NCBI RefSeq assembly: GCF_039973015.1
Contig: NZ_JBDWLT010000008.1
Span: 620,001-684,000, forward strand
Source: Parvibaculum sp039973015
GTDB taxonomy: Bacteria; Pseudomonadota; Alphaproteobacteria; Parvibaculales; Parvibaculaceae
Reading direction: 5' to 3'
Length of the DNA stretch: 64,000 bases
The notes under the pieces are model-generated. The model saw nothing but the letters and a program-made list of their open reading frames with translations, was not told where the DNA came from and searched no databases. Shown one piece after another: positions 26,258 through 35,670 of the stretch (positions are counted from its first letter, which is position 1; every line of letters begins with the position of its first letter). The translations under genes were made by a program, and so were the position numbers.

Positions 26258-27685
26258 CTATTCCGCCGCCTGCCCCAGCGCGGACGACGCCCGGGGCGGC
26301 ACAGGAAGCGGACTGCCCGCCGCTTTCGCACGCTTCTCGCCCTTCTTCCACTCCTTTTTGAGGTCGTGGCAGTAGATGTTGAAATCTACCTGCATCTTGT
26401 GGCGCGGGCTGTCATAGAAATGACCGATGAAGCGGTGCTCGTCGGCCGCGATCACACGTTCCATTTCCTCTTTGGCGGGCAGCGCATAATCGCCCGCGAG
26501 ATAGGCCGCGAGCCAGCGTGCCTGCTGCTCGGCGAAGTTGGTGAGCGTGGGAAGCGGCTGCGCCAGCGCCATGAAAAAGAGATTCGGGATGCCGGGCTTC
26601 ATCACGCGCTTGAAGAGCGGCAGGTGATTGTCCTTCACCTCGATGAGCGATCTGTCGAGGAAGGGGAATTCCACATTGTAGCCCGTCGCATAGACGACGA
26701 CATCGACATCCTCCGTCGAACCATCGGCGAAGCGGATCCTGCCGCCCTCGAAACGCTCGATATTGGGCTTCATCCTTATGTCGCCGCAGCCGACGCGGGT
26801 GAGAAATTCTCCCGATACGGAGGGATGCGCCTCAAGCGGCTTGTGGTCGGGCTTGGGGAGGCCGTAATCCTCCATATTGCCAACGGCGCGCTTCAGCGCC
26901 TTGGCCGCCAGCCAGCGCTGCAGGGGCAATGGCATCCAGTGCGGCGCGGAGGCCTTGTCGGCCACACGCCCGCCAATATATTTCGGGAAGATGTAGACGC
27001 CACGGCGCGCGGAGACCCAGAGGTTCTTCGCGATGGGGCGCTGGGAAAGCTCGGAGGCGATATCCATCGCGCTGTTGCCCATGCCGACGACGACGATGTT
27101 CTTGCCGCGCATGTCGGTGGGCTCGAAGGGCGTGAGATAGGAGTGCGCATGCATCTGCACGCCATCGAACTCGCCGGGGAAGGCGGGCGTGGGCCAGCGC
27201 GGGCTCCAGTGATGACCGTTGCAGACGAAGAGCGCGTCATAGACATGCGTTTGCGACGAAGGTCCGCCTGCGCCGGAGCGGTCTATCGTGACGCGCCAGA
27301 GACCTTCGGGTGTGCGCTCGCAATGCGTGACCGCCGTGTTGAAGCTGATCTTTTCGCGCAAGCCGAAATGATCCACATAGTCGTTGAAATATTGCAGCAC
27401 CTGCGAGTGATGCGGGAAGTCCGGGAAATCGTCCGGGATCGGAAAATCGTCGAACTGCATCCGGTATTTCGAGGTGTCGATATGCAGCGACTCGTAGCAG
27501 GCCGACATGCCGTTCTTGTTCTTGTAGGCCCAGTTGCCGCCGATGGTGTCCGACATTTCGAAAATGTCGAAGGGGATGCCGCGATCCTGAAGCGCCTTGG
27601 CGGTGGAAAACCCGCTGCAGCCCGCACCGATAATGCAGGCTTTGGGCATGGCGCGCGGGGAACCCGGCGCGGTTTGTTCCGGCAT
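26258..27685 (-). CDS. Flavin-containing monooxygenase (class B FMO/BVMO-like)
   Basis: A 475-residue FAD/NADPH monooxygenase. The first Rossmann motif IIGAGCSGFSTAKAL is near residue 18. The fingerprint FDGVQMHAHSY (F-x-G-x3-H-x3-Y) is close to residue 165. The second Rossmann motif VVVGMGNSAMDIA and the ATGYN motif follow in order. These fit N-oxygenating or Baeyer-Villiger type FMOs. The start MPEQTAPG is preferred, as the longer upstream frame has no family similarity. It lies upstream of the tetR gene on the same strand and is a plausible target of that regulator. Confidence 0.92.
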   Translation of the reverse strand: MPEQTAPGSPRAMPKACIIGAGCSGFSTAKALQDRGIPFDIFEMSDTIGGNWAYKNKNGMSACYESLHIDTSKYRMQFDDFPIPDDFPDFPHHSQVLQYFNDYVDHFGLREKISFNTAVTHCERTPEGLWRVTIDRSGAGGPSSQTHVYDALFVCNGHHWSPRWPTPAFPGEFDGVQMHAHSYLTPFEPTDMRGKNIVVVGMGNSAMDIASELSQRPIAKNLWVSARRGVYIFPKYIGGRVADKASAPHWMPLPLQRWLAAKALKRAVGNMEDYGLPKPDHKPLEAHPSVSGEFLTRVGCGDIRMKPNIERFEGGRIRFADGSTEDVDVVVYATGYNVEFPFLDRSLIEVKDNHLPLFKRVMKPGIPNLFFMALAQPLPTLTNFAEQQARWLAAYLAGDYALPAKEEMERVIAADEHRFIGHFYDSPRHKMQVDFNIYCHDLKKEWKKGEKRAKAAGSPLPVPPRASSALGQAAE

Positions 27686-27876
27686 GACTTCTGCTCCGAT
27701 ATGAAATTTCAATAGGGGAAAGCTACAGGACAGAACCGGGCAAGGTCCAGAATGCGCGGCGGGAGCGGCGCGAGCAGGCACGAAAAGTGCGGAGACGCAA
27801 CGTAAGCTGCCTGTTGACTTCCCTCTCCCCCAAGGCGCAATTAGAACAGCGGACGGCGGACCCGAGAGGCAAGTGA

Positions 27877-28398
27877 ATGAGTGACGCAGATTTTTCTCCC
27901 GAACACCTCAAAATAATGAAGGACGTGCTTGTCGAGCATGTGCCGCATGCCAAGGCCATCGGCCTCATGGTGGAAGACGCGAAGCGCGGCGAAGCCTGGC
28001 TTTCCGTTCCCTATGCGGAAAAGCTGATCGGCAACCCGGAGACGGGCGTCATTCACGGCGGCGTCATCACCTCCCTGCTCGACAATGCCTGCGGGATCGC
28101 GGTGCAGCTTGCGCTGCCCGAACGCATGTCCATTGCGACGCTCGATCTGCGCATCGACTACATGAAGCCCGCGACACCGAAGCTCGACCTCATGGCGCAT
28201 ACCCATTGCTACAAGGTGACGAAGAACATCGCCTTCGTGCGCGGCACGGCCTATCACACGGACGAGGAAGACCCGATCGCCACCTGCGTCGGCACTTTCA
28301 TGCTGGCGGCGAACCGCGCACAGCCCATGCCCATGACACCGGAAGCAGCGGCGGAAGCCCTGAAGATTCTCGGACAGAAGAAGGAGAACGGTGCATGA
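27877..28398 (+). CDS. PaaI-family (hotdog) thioesterase, copy 1
   Basis: A 173-residue hotdog-fold acyl-CoA thioesterase. The active-site block NPETGVIHGGVITSLLDNACG has the HGG plus Asp pattern, and ATLDLRIDYMKPA is the central helix/strand signature. The last 4 bases overlap the ATG of a second PaaI gene, so the two are translationally coupled. Hydrolysis of a phenylacetyl- or medium-chain acyl-CoA is possible. The substrate cannot be told. Confidence 0.9.
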   Translation: MSDADFSPEHLKIMKDVLVEHVPHAKAIGLMVEDAKRGEAWLSVPYAEKLIGNPETGVIHGGVITSLLDNACGIAVQLALPERMSIATLDLRIDYMKPATPKLDLMAHTHCYKVTKNIAFVRGTAYHTDEEDPIATCVGTFMLAANRAQPMPMTPEAAAEALKILGQKKENGA

Positions 28399-28847
28399 GC
28401 GACGCAAAGACAGGTTTCGACGTCAATGCGCTGGTGCAGGCGATCCCCTATGCGCGCTTTCTCGGCATCACGGTCGACCAGCGCGGCAACGAGATCACGA
28501 CGGTGCTGCACTTCTCGCAACAGCTTATCGGCAATCCGGTATTGCCAGCGCTTCACGGCGGCACAATCGGCGCCTTTCTCGAAACGACGGCGGTTGCGCA
28601 ACTTGCCTTCGAGTTCGCCGGGGCGGGGAACGGCAAGGTCGTATTGCCCAAACCCATCGGGCTCACCATCGACTATCTGCGCTCGGGCAAGCCGGTGGAT
28701 ACCTATGGCCGCGCGGAAATCACCAAGCAGGGACGGCGCGTCGCGACGGTGCGCGCGGAAGCCTGGCAGGACGACCGCTCGCGGCCCATCGCGGCGGCGC
28801 ATGGGCACTTCCTGTTGCAGGCGGTGGACGACGCCGCCGCATCGTGA
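28395..28847 (+). CDS. PaaI-family (hotdog) thioesterase, copy 2
   Basis: A 150-residue hotdog thioesterase. The active-site segment reads NPVLPALHGGTIGAFLETTA, with Glu where copy 1 has Asp, and GLTIDYLRSGKPVDTY is the matching helix region. The start overlaps the stop of copy 1 (ATGA). The two proteins are related but clearly diverged, suggesting a heteromer or split substrate range. It is directly followed by a MATE exporter, whose possible GTG start overlaps this stop. Confidence 0.9.
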   Translation: MSDAKTGFDVNALVQAIPYARFLGITVDQRGNEITTVLHFSQQLIGNPVLPALHGGTIGAFLETTAVAQLAFEFAGAGNGKVVLPKPIGLTIDYLRSGKPVDTYGRAEITKQGRRVATVRAEAWQDDRSRPIAAAHGHFLLQAVDDAAAS

Positions 28848-28855
28848 GCCATCGC

Positions 28856-30187
28856 ATGACGGCGGGGGCGGGAGCCGGAGCGCGGCCGAGGGTGACGCAT
28901 CGCGCGGTGCTCGCCATCGCACTGCCCATCGTCATTTCAAATATCTCGACGCCGCTGCTGGGGCTCGCGGACACCGCCGTCATGGGGCGGATGGGCGATC
29001 CGAAATATATCGGCGCGGTGGCGCTCGGCGCGCTCATCTTCACCATGGTCTACTGGACCTTCGGCTTCTTGCGCATGGGAACAACGGGGCTGACCGCGCA
29101 GGCGGCGGGCGCGGAGGACGGCGAGGAAATCCGCGCGGCGCTGGGGCGCGCGCTGCTCATCGCGGGCGCCATCGGCGTGGGCCTCATCGCGCTGCAATGG
29201 CCGATCCGCGCCATCGCCTTCGGACTGCTCGACGGGGGCGAAGAGGTGGAGGCGCTCGCGCATGTCTATTACGACATCCGCATATGGAGCGCGCCTTTCG
29301 CGCTGGCCAATTATGCGCTGACGGGCTGGTTCATCGGGCTTGAGCGGGCGGGGCTCGCGCTTGTGCTTCAGGTGGTGCTCAATACGGTGAACATTGCGCT
29401 CGACGTGCTGTTCGCGCTGGGGCTCGGCTGGGGCGTCCAGGGCATCGCGGCGGGGACGCTGATCGCGGAAGTGACGGCGGCGCTTGCCGGGCTTGCCATT
29501 GCAAGCCGCGTGCTCAGGCTCCACCCGGGTGTGTGGACGCGCGCGCGGCTTCTCGACGCGGCGCGGCTGGCGCGCACCATCGCCGTCAATCGTGACATCA
29601 TGATCCGCACCATCGTGCTGCTGCTCTCCTTCGCCTGGTTCACGGCGAAGAGCGCGGAGGCGGGGACGGTGACGCTCGCCGTCAATTCGATCCTGCTGCA
29701 ATTCGTGACGGTGAGCGCCTTTTTCCTCGACGGCTTCGCGCTTTCCGCCGAGACGCTTGTGGGCAAGGCGACGGGCGCGCTCGACCGGATGTCCTTCGAC
29801 CTTGCGGCAAAACTCTCGACGCTCTGGGCGGGAGGCATATCGCTTCTCCTCACGCTTGCGATCTTTGTCTTTGGCGGTGCGGCCATCGACTTTCTGACCA
29901 TCGATGCGGAAGTGCGGGCGGGCGGGCGCATCTATCTTTTCTGGGCGGCGATGCTGCCGGTGCTTTCGGTCTGGTGCTACCAGCTCGACGGCATCTTTAT
30001 CGGCGCGACGCGGAGCAGCGAAATGCGGAACGCGGCGCTCGCCTCCAGCGCGATGTTTCTCGTGCTGTGGTGGCTCTTCCTGCCCTATGGCAATCACGGG
30101 CTATGGGCGGCGCTGGCAGGCTTCAACCTGACGCGGGCGCTCTCGCTCGGTTTTTATTTTCCGCGGCTGAGGCGCGGGCTTGCCTGA
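28856..30187 (+). CDS. MATE-family efflux transporter
   Basis: A 443-residue protein with about twelve membrane segments and the DinF-like MATE signature, including ISNISTPLLGLADTAVMGRMG near the N-terminus (first ~20 residues of the domain) and AVNSILLQFVTVSAFFLDGFA. The start is ATG at 28856. A GTG at 28844 overlapping the upstream stop (GTGA) would add four residues. It is the third gene of a tightly packed PaaI-PaaI-MATE operon and ends 3 bases from the convergent arsC-like gene. Export of a drug or an organic acid released by the thioesterases is speculation. Confidence 0.9.
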   Translation: MTAGAGAGARPRVTHRAVLAIALPIVISNISTPLLGLADTAVMGRMGDPKYIGAVALGALIFTMVYWTFGFLRMGTTGLTAQAAGAEDGEEIRAALGRALLIAGAIGVGLIALQWPIRAIAFGLLDGGEEVEALAHVYYDIRIWSAPFALANYALTGWFIGLERAGLALVLQVVLNTVNIALDVLFALGLGWGVQGIAAGTLIAEVTAALAGLAIASRVLRLHPGVWTRARLLDAARLARTIAVNRDIMIRTIVLLLSFAWFTAKSAEAGTVTLAVNSILLQFVTVSAFFLDGFALSAETLVGKATGALDRMSFDLAAKLSTLWAGGISLLLTLAIFVFGGAAIDFLTIDAEVRAGGRIYLFWAAMLPVLSVWCYQLDGIFIGATRSSEMRNAALASSAMFLVLWWLFLPYGNHGLWAALAGFNLTRALSLGFYFPRLRRGLA

Positions 30188-30190
30188 CGT

Positions 30191-30541
30191 CTAGAGGATG
30201 TCGAGCACGCTTTCGGGCGGGCGGCCGATCTTCGCCTTCGCGCCCGACACCACGATGGGGCGCTCGATCAGGATCGGGTTTTCCGTCATCGCGCGAATGA
30301 GCTTTTCATCCGTCAGGCCTTCATCGGCAAGGCCCAACTCCTTGTAGACAGTCTCGCCTTTGCGCATGAGATCGCGCGGCGCCATCTTCAGTTTCTTCAG
30401 AATGTCCTGAAGCTCCGCGGCGCTGGGCGGCGCCTTCAGGTAATCGACGATCAGCGGATCGAGACCGCGCTCTTCGAGAAGCGCAAGCGTGGCGCGCGAC
30501 TTGGAGCAGCGCGGGTTGTGATAGATGGTGGGGCGTGGCAT
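30191..30541 (-). CDS. arsC: ArsC/Spx-family arsenate reductase (glutaredoxin type)
   Basis: A 116-residue protein with IYHNPRCSKSRATLALL, placing the catalytic Cys at residue 12 as in the ArsC family, and ERPIVVSGAKAKIGRPPE at the C-terminus, which holds the substrate-binding Arg region. It is last in the DUF952-pyrD-arsC operon. No ars regulator or pump is near, so it could be a YffB-like thiol protein rather than a dedicated arsenate reductase. Confidence 0.87.
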   Translation of the reverse strand: MPRPTIYHNPRCSKSRATLALLEERGLDPLIVDYLKAPPSAAELQDILKKLKMAPRDLMRKGETVYKELGLADEGLTDEKLIRAMTENPILIERPIVVSGAKAKIGRPPESVLDIL

Positions 30542-30557
30542 CGATTTCCTCCGAATA

Positions 30558-31628
30558 TTAGAGCTTCACATCCGCGCCGACGGCATCTTTCAGATGCGCG
30601 AAACCGTCTGCCGCGAGATGCGCGGCGAGGTCGCGCTTGATGCGGGCGACAAGCGCGGGGCCATCATAGGTGAGCGCGGAATAAAGCTGTACGAGCGAAG
30701 CGCCCGCGCGGATCTTCAGATAGGCATCGTCGCCCGAACCGATGCCACCCACACCGACAATCGGAAGGCGGCCCTGCGTGAGGCGGTACATCTCGCGCAG
30801 CACTTCCGTCGACATGGTGAAAAGCGGTGCGCCGGAAAGGCCGCCCGTCTCATGCGCATGGAGACCGGAGACGAGCCCTTCGCGCGCAATCGTCGTGTTG
30901 GAAACGATGAGCCCGTCAAGGCCCTGTTCGAGAGCGACTTCCGCGATGTCGGCCAACTCCTCGTCAGCGAGGTCGGGCGCGATCTTGAGGAGAACGGGGG
31001 TCGGCCTGACACGCCTCGTGCGGCGCGCGGCGAGGACGCGCGAGACAAGTTCGGCAAGCTCGTCCTTGCCCTGAAGCGCGCGCAGGCCGGGCGTGTTGGG
31101 CGAGGAGATGTTGACCGTGAAATAGGAGGCGAGCCCGTCAAAGGCGCGAATGCCCTCTTCGTAGTCGGCGATGCGGTCCGCCGAATCCTTGTTCGCACCG
31201 ATATTGACGCCGACGATGCCGGTGCGCGGGTATGCCCCCTTGCGGCGGGCGGCGAGGCGCTTGTGCAATGCCTCGTGGCCCTCATTGTTGAAGCCGAGGC
31301 GATTGATGACCGCGCGGTGGAGCGGCAAACGAAAGACGCGGGGGCGCGGATTGCCGGGCTGAGGCCGGGGGGTTACCGTGCCGGCTTCGGCAAACCCCAT
31401 GCCCATCGCAAGCATGGCATCGGGCACTTCGCCGTTCTTGTCGAAGCCGGCGGCGATGCCGAGCGGGTTTTCGAAATGAAGGCCGAAAAGATCGATGGCG
31501 AGGGAAGCGGGATCGGGCTCATCCTGGCGGGGGCCTAATCCAAGCCGCAGCGCGCGGATCGTCAGGCGGTGCGCTGTCTCGGGATCGAGCAGGCTCATGA
31601 ACGGGCGGGCGAGCGGAAAGAGGTCCAT
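30558..31628 (-). CDS. pyrD: Dihydroorotate dehydrogenase (quinone), class 2
   Basis: A 356-residue membrane-associated FMN enzyme of pyrimidine synthesis that oxidises dihydroorotate to orotate with quinone. Class 2 features are the N-terminal helical extension (residues 1-40), NPLGIAAGFDKNGE, the catalytic Ser in NISSPNTPGLRALQG, and VGVGGIGSGDDAYLKIRAGA for FMN phosphate binding, followed by LVQLYSAL. It starts 2 bases after the DUF952 gene and precedes arsC by 16 bases. Confidence 0.96.
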   Translation of the reverse strand: MDLFPLARPFMSLLDPETAHRLTIRALRLGLGPRQDEPDPASLAIDLFGLHFENPLGIAAGFDKNGEVPDAMLAMGMGFAEAGTVTPRPQPGNPRPRVFRLPLHRAVINRLGFNNEGHEALHKRLAARRKGAYPRTGIVGVNIGANKDSADRIADYEEGIRAFDGLASYFTVNISSPNTPGLRALQGKDELAELVSRVLAARRTRRVRPTPVLLKIAPDLADEELADIAEVALEQGLDGLIVSNTTIAREGLVSGLHAHETGGLSGAPLFTMSTEVLREMYRLTQGRLPIVGVGGIGSGDDAYLKIRAGASLVQLYSALTYDGPALVARIKRDLAAHLAADGFAHLKDAVGADVKL

Positions 31629-31630
31629 GC

Positions 31631-32002
31631 TCAGCCTTCCGCCTTGCCGGTGACGTGAGCCGGGAAAATGTGTTCGCCGTCCTCGTTCAGGGGCAGCGGA
31701 TCGACGCCGCGGACGGCCTCAAGCGAGAGCACATCATAGAGATGGGGAAAGAGCGCACCGCCGCGCGATGGCTCCCATTTGAGCGCCTCGCCAAGCGCGC
31801 CCGTATCGACCGCAACAAGGAGCAGGCCCTTGCGGCCGGAGAAATGGCGCGAAGCCGTTTCCGCCGCCTGTTCCGCCGTCGAGAAATGGATGAAGCCGTC
31901 GTCGAGATCGACCGGGGAGCCGATGAAGCGGCCTTCCGCCTCGGCCGCGGCCCATTCATGTTCGCTCACGATCTTGTAGACGAGGCCGGCGGGCGGCGGC
32001 AT
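31631..32002 (-). CDS. DUF952 domain-containing protein
   Basis: A 123-residue protein with VYKIVSEHEWAAAEAEG, DLDDGFIHFSTAEQAAETA and PHLYDVLSLEAV, the typical DUF952 pattern (the HFSTAEQ block is diagnostic). Its function is unknown. It is often found directly upstream of pyrD in alphaproteobacteria, as here (2-bp gap), which implies co-expression with pyrimidine synthesis. Confidence 0.88.
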   Translation of the reverse strand: MPPPAGLVYKIVSEHEWAAAEAEGRFIGSPVDLDDGFIHFSTAEQAAETASRHFSGRKGLLLVAVDTGALGEALKWEPSRGGALFPHLYDVLSLEAVRGVDPLPLNEDGEHIFPAHVTGKAEG

Positions 32003-32223
32003 GGCAGTCCTTTCTGGAAATCGGGCTGGAAGGCGGAAAGTCGCGGCACTTTAGCGAGGGCCCAAGCGGGCGACAAGACGGGCAGGAAGGCGTGGAGCCG
32101 GAGAGAGGGGCGCAAAGATGGGAATAAACTCCGCTTTTCGGCTGTGCCAAAGGGCGGAGCTTGTGGCATTCTCTGCTTCCCCGACGGAAGACAGGAATTC
32201 AATCAGCCTCATGCAGCAGTTCC

Positions 32224-32868
32224 ATGCCCCGCTCACTCTCGCATAACCGCCTCTGGGCGGCGATCGACGCGCTGGCCGCGCGGCATGGGCTGACGGCCTC
32301 GGGCCTCGCCAAGGCGGCCGGGCTCGACCCCACGACCTTCAACAAGTCGAAGCGCGTGACAGCGGCGGGGCGGCCGCGCTGGCCGAACACGGAAAGCCTT
32401 GCGCGCGTGCTCGACGCGACGGGCTCGTCGCTCGACGCTTTCCTCTCGCTCGTCACCAATGACGAAAGCCCGGGGAGAGCGCAGAAAAATGTGCCCCTGA
32501 TCGGCCTCGCGCAGGCCGGGCGCGGCGGCTATTTCGACGATGCAGGCTTTCCGGCAGGCGCTGGCTGGGAGGAGGTCGCCTTCCCCGACTTCAAGGACGA
32601 ACACGCCTATGCGCTGGAGGTGAGCGGAGACAGCATGGAGCCCTTCTACCGCGAGGGCGACATCATCGTCGTTTCGCCCGCCGCCGACATAAGACGCGGC
32701 GACCGCGTGGTCGTGAAGACCACGAAGGACGAGGTGATGGTGAAGGTGCTGGCGCGGAAGACCGCAAACCGCCTGGAACTCAGATCGTTCAACCCGGCCT
32801 ATGAAGACCGGGTGTTCGATATGCAGGATATCGTGTGGATGGCGCGGATCATCTGGGCGAGCCAGTGA
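32224..32868 (+). CDS. LexA-like HTH regulator with S24 peptidase domain
   Basis: A 214-residue protein. The N-terminal HTH (about residues 8-75, with LAKAAGLDPTTFNKSKR) is followed by a C-terminal S24 domain with the nucleophile Ser137 in SGDSMEP and general-base Lys174 in EVMVKVL, spaced 37 residues as in LexA. An Ala-Gly bond is present at 98-99 (LAQAGRGGYF), so self-cleavage is chemically possible. It has no neighbouring phage genes. Such stand-alone regulators are common in alphaproteobacteria, and their inducers are unknown. No strong ribosome-binding site is visible before the chosen ATG. Confidence 0.88.
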   Translation: MPRSLSHNRLWAAIDALAARHGLTASGLAKAAGLDPTTFNKSKRVTAAGRPRWPNTESLARVLDATGSSLDAFLSLVTNDESPGRAQKNVPLIGLAQAGRGGYFDDAGFPAGAGWEEVAFPDFKDEHAYALEVSGDSMEPFYREGDIIVVSPAADIRRGDRVVVKTTKDEVMVKVLARKTANRLELRSFNPAYEDRVFDMQDIVWMARIIWASQ

Positions 32869-32895
32869 CCGGCACAGTCGTCCGCAAATGCAGGA

Positions 32896-33738
32896 TCAGC
32901 GCGTACGGTTCCGCGAGGCGGGAGATGCCGGCGGTGCGCGGCGGCCCAGCCCTTCGCTGACGATGCGGGCAGCTTCCGCCTTGTCATTCTTCTCCAGGGC
33001 CTGCTGCAAATGCTCCGCCGAACGGCAGAGAATTTCCTCCAATGCATCGCCGGGCGGGCGGGCAAGCATATCCGCCAGCAATTCCGCCGCGCGGGCACGG
33101 TTTTCCACGCCATCGAAACCTGAAAGCTGGAAGGCATATTGCCAGGCGATGGAGACATTGCCGGGATCAAGTTCCAGCGCGCGTTCATAGGCCGCAATAC
33201 CGGCGGCAAAGGATGCGCCGTAGACCGCCGCGCCGAGCAGCCCGCCTTCATAGACGATTTCGAGATGCCAGCCGCCCAGCGCGGCATGGGCCCAGGCGTT
33301 GCCCTCATCGAGAGCCAGCGCTTCGCCGATATGCGCGCGGGCCTGCGTGCCGAGGCCTTCGAAATGCGCCTTTACGCCGCCTTCGCTGCGCGCGACGAGA
33401 CCGAGGGCGACGGCAATAGCGAGATGGGCTTCAGGCAAGGCCGGGTCGCGGGACAGGGCGCGGCGGCCATCGGCAAGCGCAATCTGAAAACGGCGCAGGC
33501 GCTCTTCGCCCTCCGCCATGAACTCGCCGCGCACCGCCTCCGCGCGGGACGCGAGCGCATCGCCCTTCGCAGTGCGGAGCTTTCGCGCGAGCACGGCAGC
33601 CGACGCGAAATTGCCTGCATTGAATTCGGATTGCGCCGCGGCAAGGTTCGGCTCCGCCGCATGAGCGGGCGAGAACGTAAAAAGCAAAACGAGAAACAGG
33701 GCAATCCCGCGCCCGAAACCACCCAACACCTTGCGCAT
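32896..33738 (-). CDS. Exported TPR-like protein
   Basis: A 280-residue protein with a clear Sec signal (GIALFLVLLFTFSPAHAAE) and several tetratricopeptide-like helical pairs: LAAAQSEFNAGNFASAAVLA, ALSRDPALPEAHLAIAVAL and AYERALELDPGNVSIAWQYA. A periplasmic scaffold role is likely, but no specific function can be named. The start used gives the signal peptide at the N-terminus, while a longer frame does not. It is convergent with the LexA-like gene. Confidence 0.8.
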   Translation of the reverse strand: MRKVLGGFGRGIALFLVLLFTFSPAHAAEPNLAAAQSEFNAGNFASAAVLARKLRTAKGDALASRAEAVRGEFMAEGEERLRRFQIALADGRRALSRDPALPEAHLAIAVALGLVARSEGGVKAHFEGLGTQARAHIGEALALDEGNAWAHAALGGWHLEIVYEGGLLGAAVYGASFAAGIAAYERALELDPGNVSIAWQYAFQLSGFDGVENRARAAELLADMLARPPGDALEEILCRSAEHLQQALEKNDKAEAARIVSEGLGRRAPPASPASRNRTR

Positions 33739-33827
33739 ACTCCCTGACCGGCCAGCACCGGCCGCGCGCCATGTTGGGTCATACAGCGGGCATGAGCAAT
33801 GCCGAATGCCGGGCGGCACCGGCTTTG

Positions 33828-35483
33828 TCAGGATTTGGAGAGGTCTTCGCCTGCAAGGGCGCGGGCGATCAGCCTGCGCGTGTTTTCGATTCCGTAGAGC
33901 GCAACGAACGAGCCGAAGCGGGGCCCGCGCTCCTGACCGATCAGCACCTGATAAATCATCTGGAAGAAGGCAACGGAGACGCCGGGGCCACCTTCGGGGC
34001 TCTTCTTCGAATGATCCTGATAGCGCTCGATCTCACGCGCAACATCGAGAACGGCGTTCTGGATATCCGTGCTATCGGCGTCCGCCGCGAGCGTCTCCAG
34101 CTTCTCGGACAAGGTCTGAAGCGCCTCCGCCTCGACTTCGTCCGGCGCGCGAAAGACCTTTGCCGGCTTCACGAAATCATCGAAGTAGCGGATCGCATAT
34201 GTCACGAGACGATCGAGCTCGGGATGGCTCTGCGGCGTTACATCCGGCGCGTGGCGCGAGATGAAGCCCCAAAGCACGTCCTTGTCATGCGCGTTGGAGG
34301 CGCTGACGAGATTGAGAAGCAGCGCAAAGGAAACCGGCAGTTCGATTGCCGGCGGATTGCCACCGTGAATATGCCAGACGGGATTACCCAGCCGCTCCTT
34401 CGTGTCCTGGCGCGGATAGGCCGCGAGGTGCTGGTAATACTCATCAACGGCGCGCGGGATGACGTCGAAATAGAGCTTTTTTGCCTGACGCGGACGCTGG
34501 AACATATAGAGCGCGAGACTTTCGGTCGGCGCATAGGTCAGCCACTCGTCGATGGTGAGCCCGTTGCCCTTGGACTTCGATATCTTCTCGCCGTTTTCAT
34601 CGAGGAAAAGCTCGTAGACGAAGTGCTCGGGCGGGCGCCCGCCCAGCGCCTTGCAGATGGCATCATAGACGCCCATGTTCGGCCCGTGATCCTTGCCGAA
34701 CATTTCGAAATCGACACCGAGTGCGGCCCAGCGGGCACCGAAATCCGGCTTCCACTGAAGCTTCACATGACCGCCGGTAACGGGCAGCGTGGTTTCTTCG
34801 CCATCCTCGTCATCGAAGGTGATGGTCGCGTCCTCGGCATTGACCTTCTTGATCGGCACATAGAGCACGCGCCCGGTCCTGGGCGAGATCGGCAGGAAGG
34901 GCGAATAGGTCGCGCGCCGTTCCGGCCCAAGCGTCGGCAGCATGATCGCCATGATTGCATCGTAACGCTCGGCAACGCGCTTGAGGATCGGGTCCAGGCG
35001 GCCTGACTTGTAGTAGTCGGTCGCGCTGGCGAATTCGTATTCGAAGCCGAAGGTATCAAGGAAACGCCGCAGCATCGCGTTGTTGTGATGTCCGAACGAA
35101 GGATATTCGTTCGTGAACGGGTCCGGGACCGACGTCAGCGGCATGTGCAGATAAGGTTCGAGGAAGCTGCGATCCGGCACGTTGTCCGGGATCTTGCGCA
35201 TCCCGTCCATGTCGTCGGAGAAACAGAGAAGCCGCGTGGGAACGCCTGGCATCAGGCACTCGAAGGCGCGGCGCACCATTGTCGTGCGCGCAACTTCGCC
35301 AAACGTGCCGATATGGGGCAAGCCGGAGGGGCCGTAGCCGGTTTCAAAGAGGATCGTGCGCTCGCTGCCTTCCTTCTCCAGCCGCGCCACCAGTTTTCGC
35401 GCCTCCTCGAAGGGCCATGCCTTGCTGACACGGGCAGCTTCAAGAAGTTCGGACGGAGCTATGGCGGCGGGTTCGGAGGACAT
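33828..35483 (-). CDS. lysS: Lysyl-tRNA synthetase, class I
   Basis: A 551-residue class I LysRS (archaeal type), which charges tRNA-Lys. The HIGH-like motif is PHIGTFGE near residue 56, and the KMSKS motif is KISKSKG near 300. LLCFSDDMDGMRKIPDN and YEFASATDYYKSG are family signatures. Most bacteria use class II LysRS. The class I enzyme is characteristic of many alphaproteobacteria, spirochaetes and archaea. Upstream (35484-35670) is a divergent intergenic region shared with a histidine kinase gene. Confidence 0.96.
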   Translation of the reverse strand: MSSEPAAIAPSELLEAARVSKAWPFEEARKLVARLEKEGSERTILFETGYGPSGLPHIGTFGEVARTTMVRRAFECLMPGVPTRLLCFSDDMDGMRKIPDNVPDRSFLEPYLHMPLTSVPDPFTNEYPSFGHHNNAMLRRFLDTFGFEYEFASATDYYKSGRLDPILKRVAERYDAIMAIMLPTLGPERRATYSPFLPISPRTGRVLYVPIKKVNAEDATITFDDEDGEETTLPVTGGHVKLQWKPDFGARWAALGVDFEMFGKDHGPNMGVYDAICKALGGRPPEHFVYELFLDENGEKISKSKGNGLTIDEWLTYAPTESLALYMFQRPRQAKKLYFDVIPRAVDEYYQHLAAYPRQDTKERLGNPVWHIHGGNPPAIELPVSFALLLNLVSASNAHDKDVLWGFISRHAPDVTPQSHPELDRLVTYAIRYFDDFVKPAKVFRAPDEVEAEALQTLSEKLETLAADADSTDIQNAVLDVAREIERYQDHSKKSPEGGPGVSVAFFQMIYQVLIGQERGPRFGSFVALYGIENTRRLIARALAGEDLSKS

Positions 35484-35670
35484 CTAATGTTCCTGGAGAA
35501 AGGCTTAATGCTTTGTCAAGCGGGCGGACCCTATGCTCTGCCCCTCCCCCAGTCAATGCGGCGCACCAGCCCGCATGAGGGACGCCAGGCAAGCCTTGAA
35601 TGGCGAACGGACGTCCTTCCGGGAAGCCATGTTGTAGCGTTTAGTGGCAATACGCCCGGAGAACAAAACA

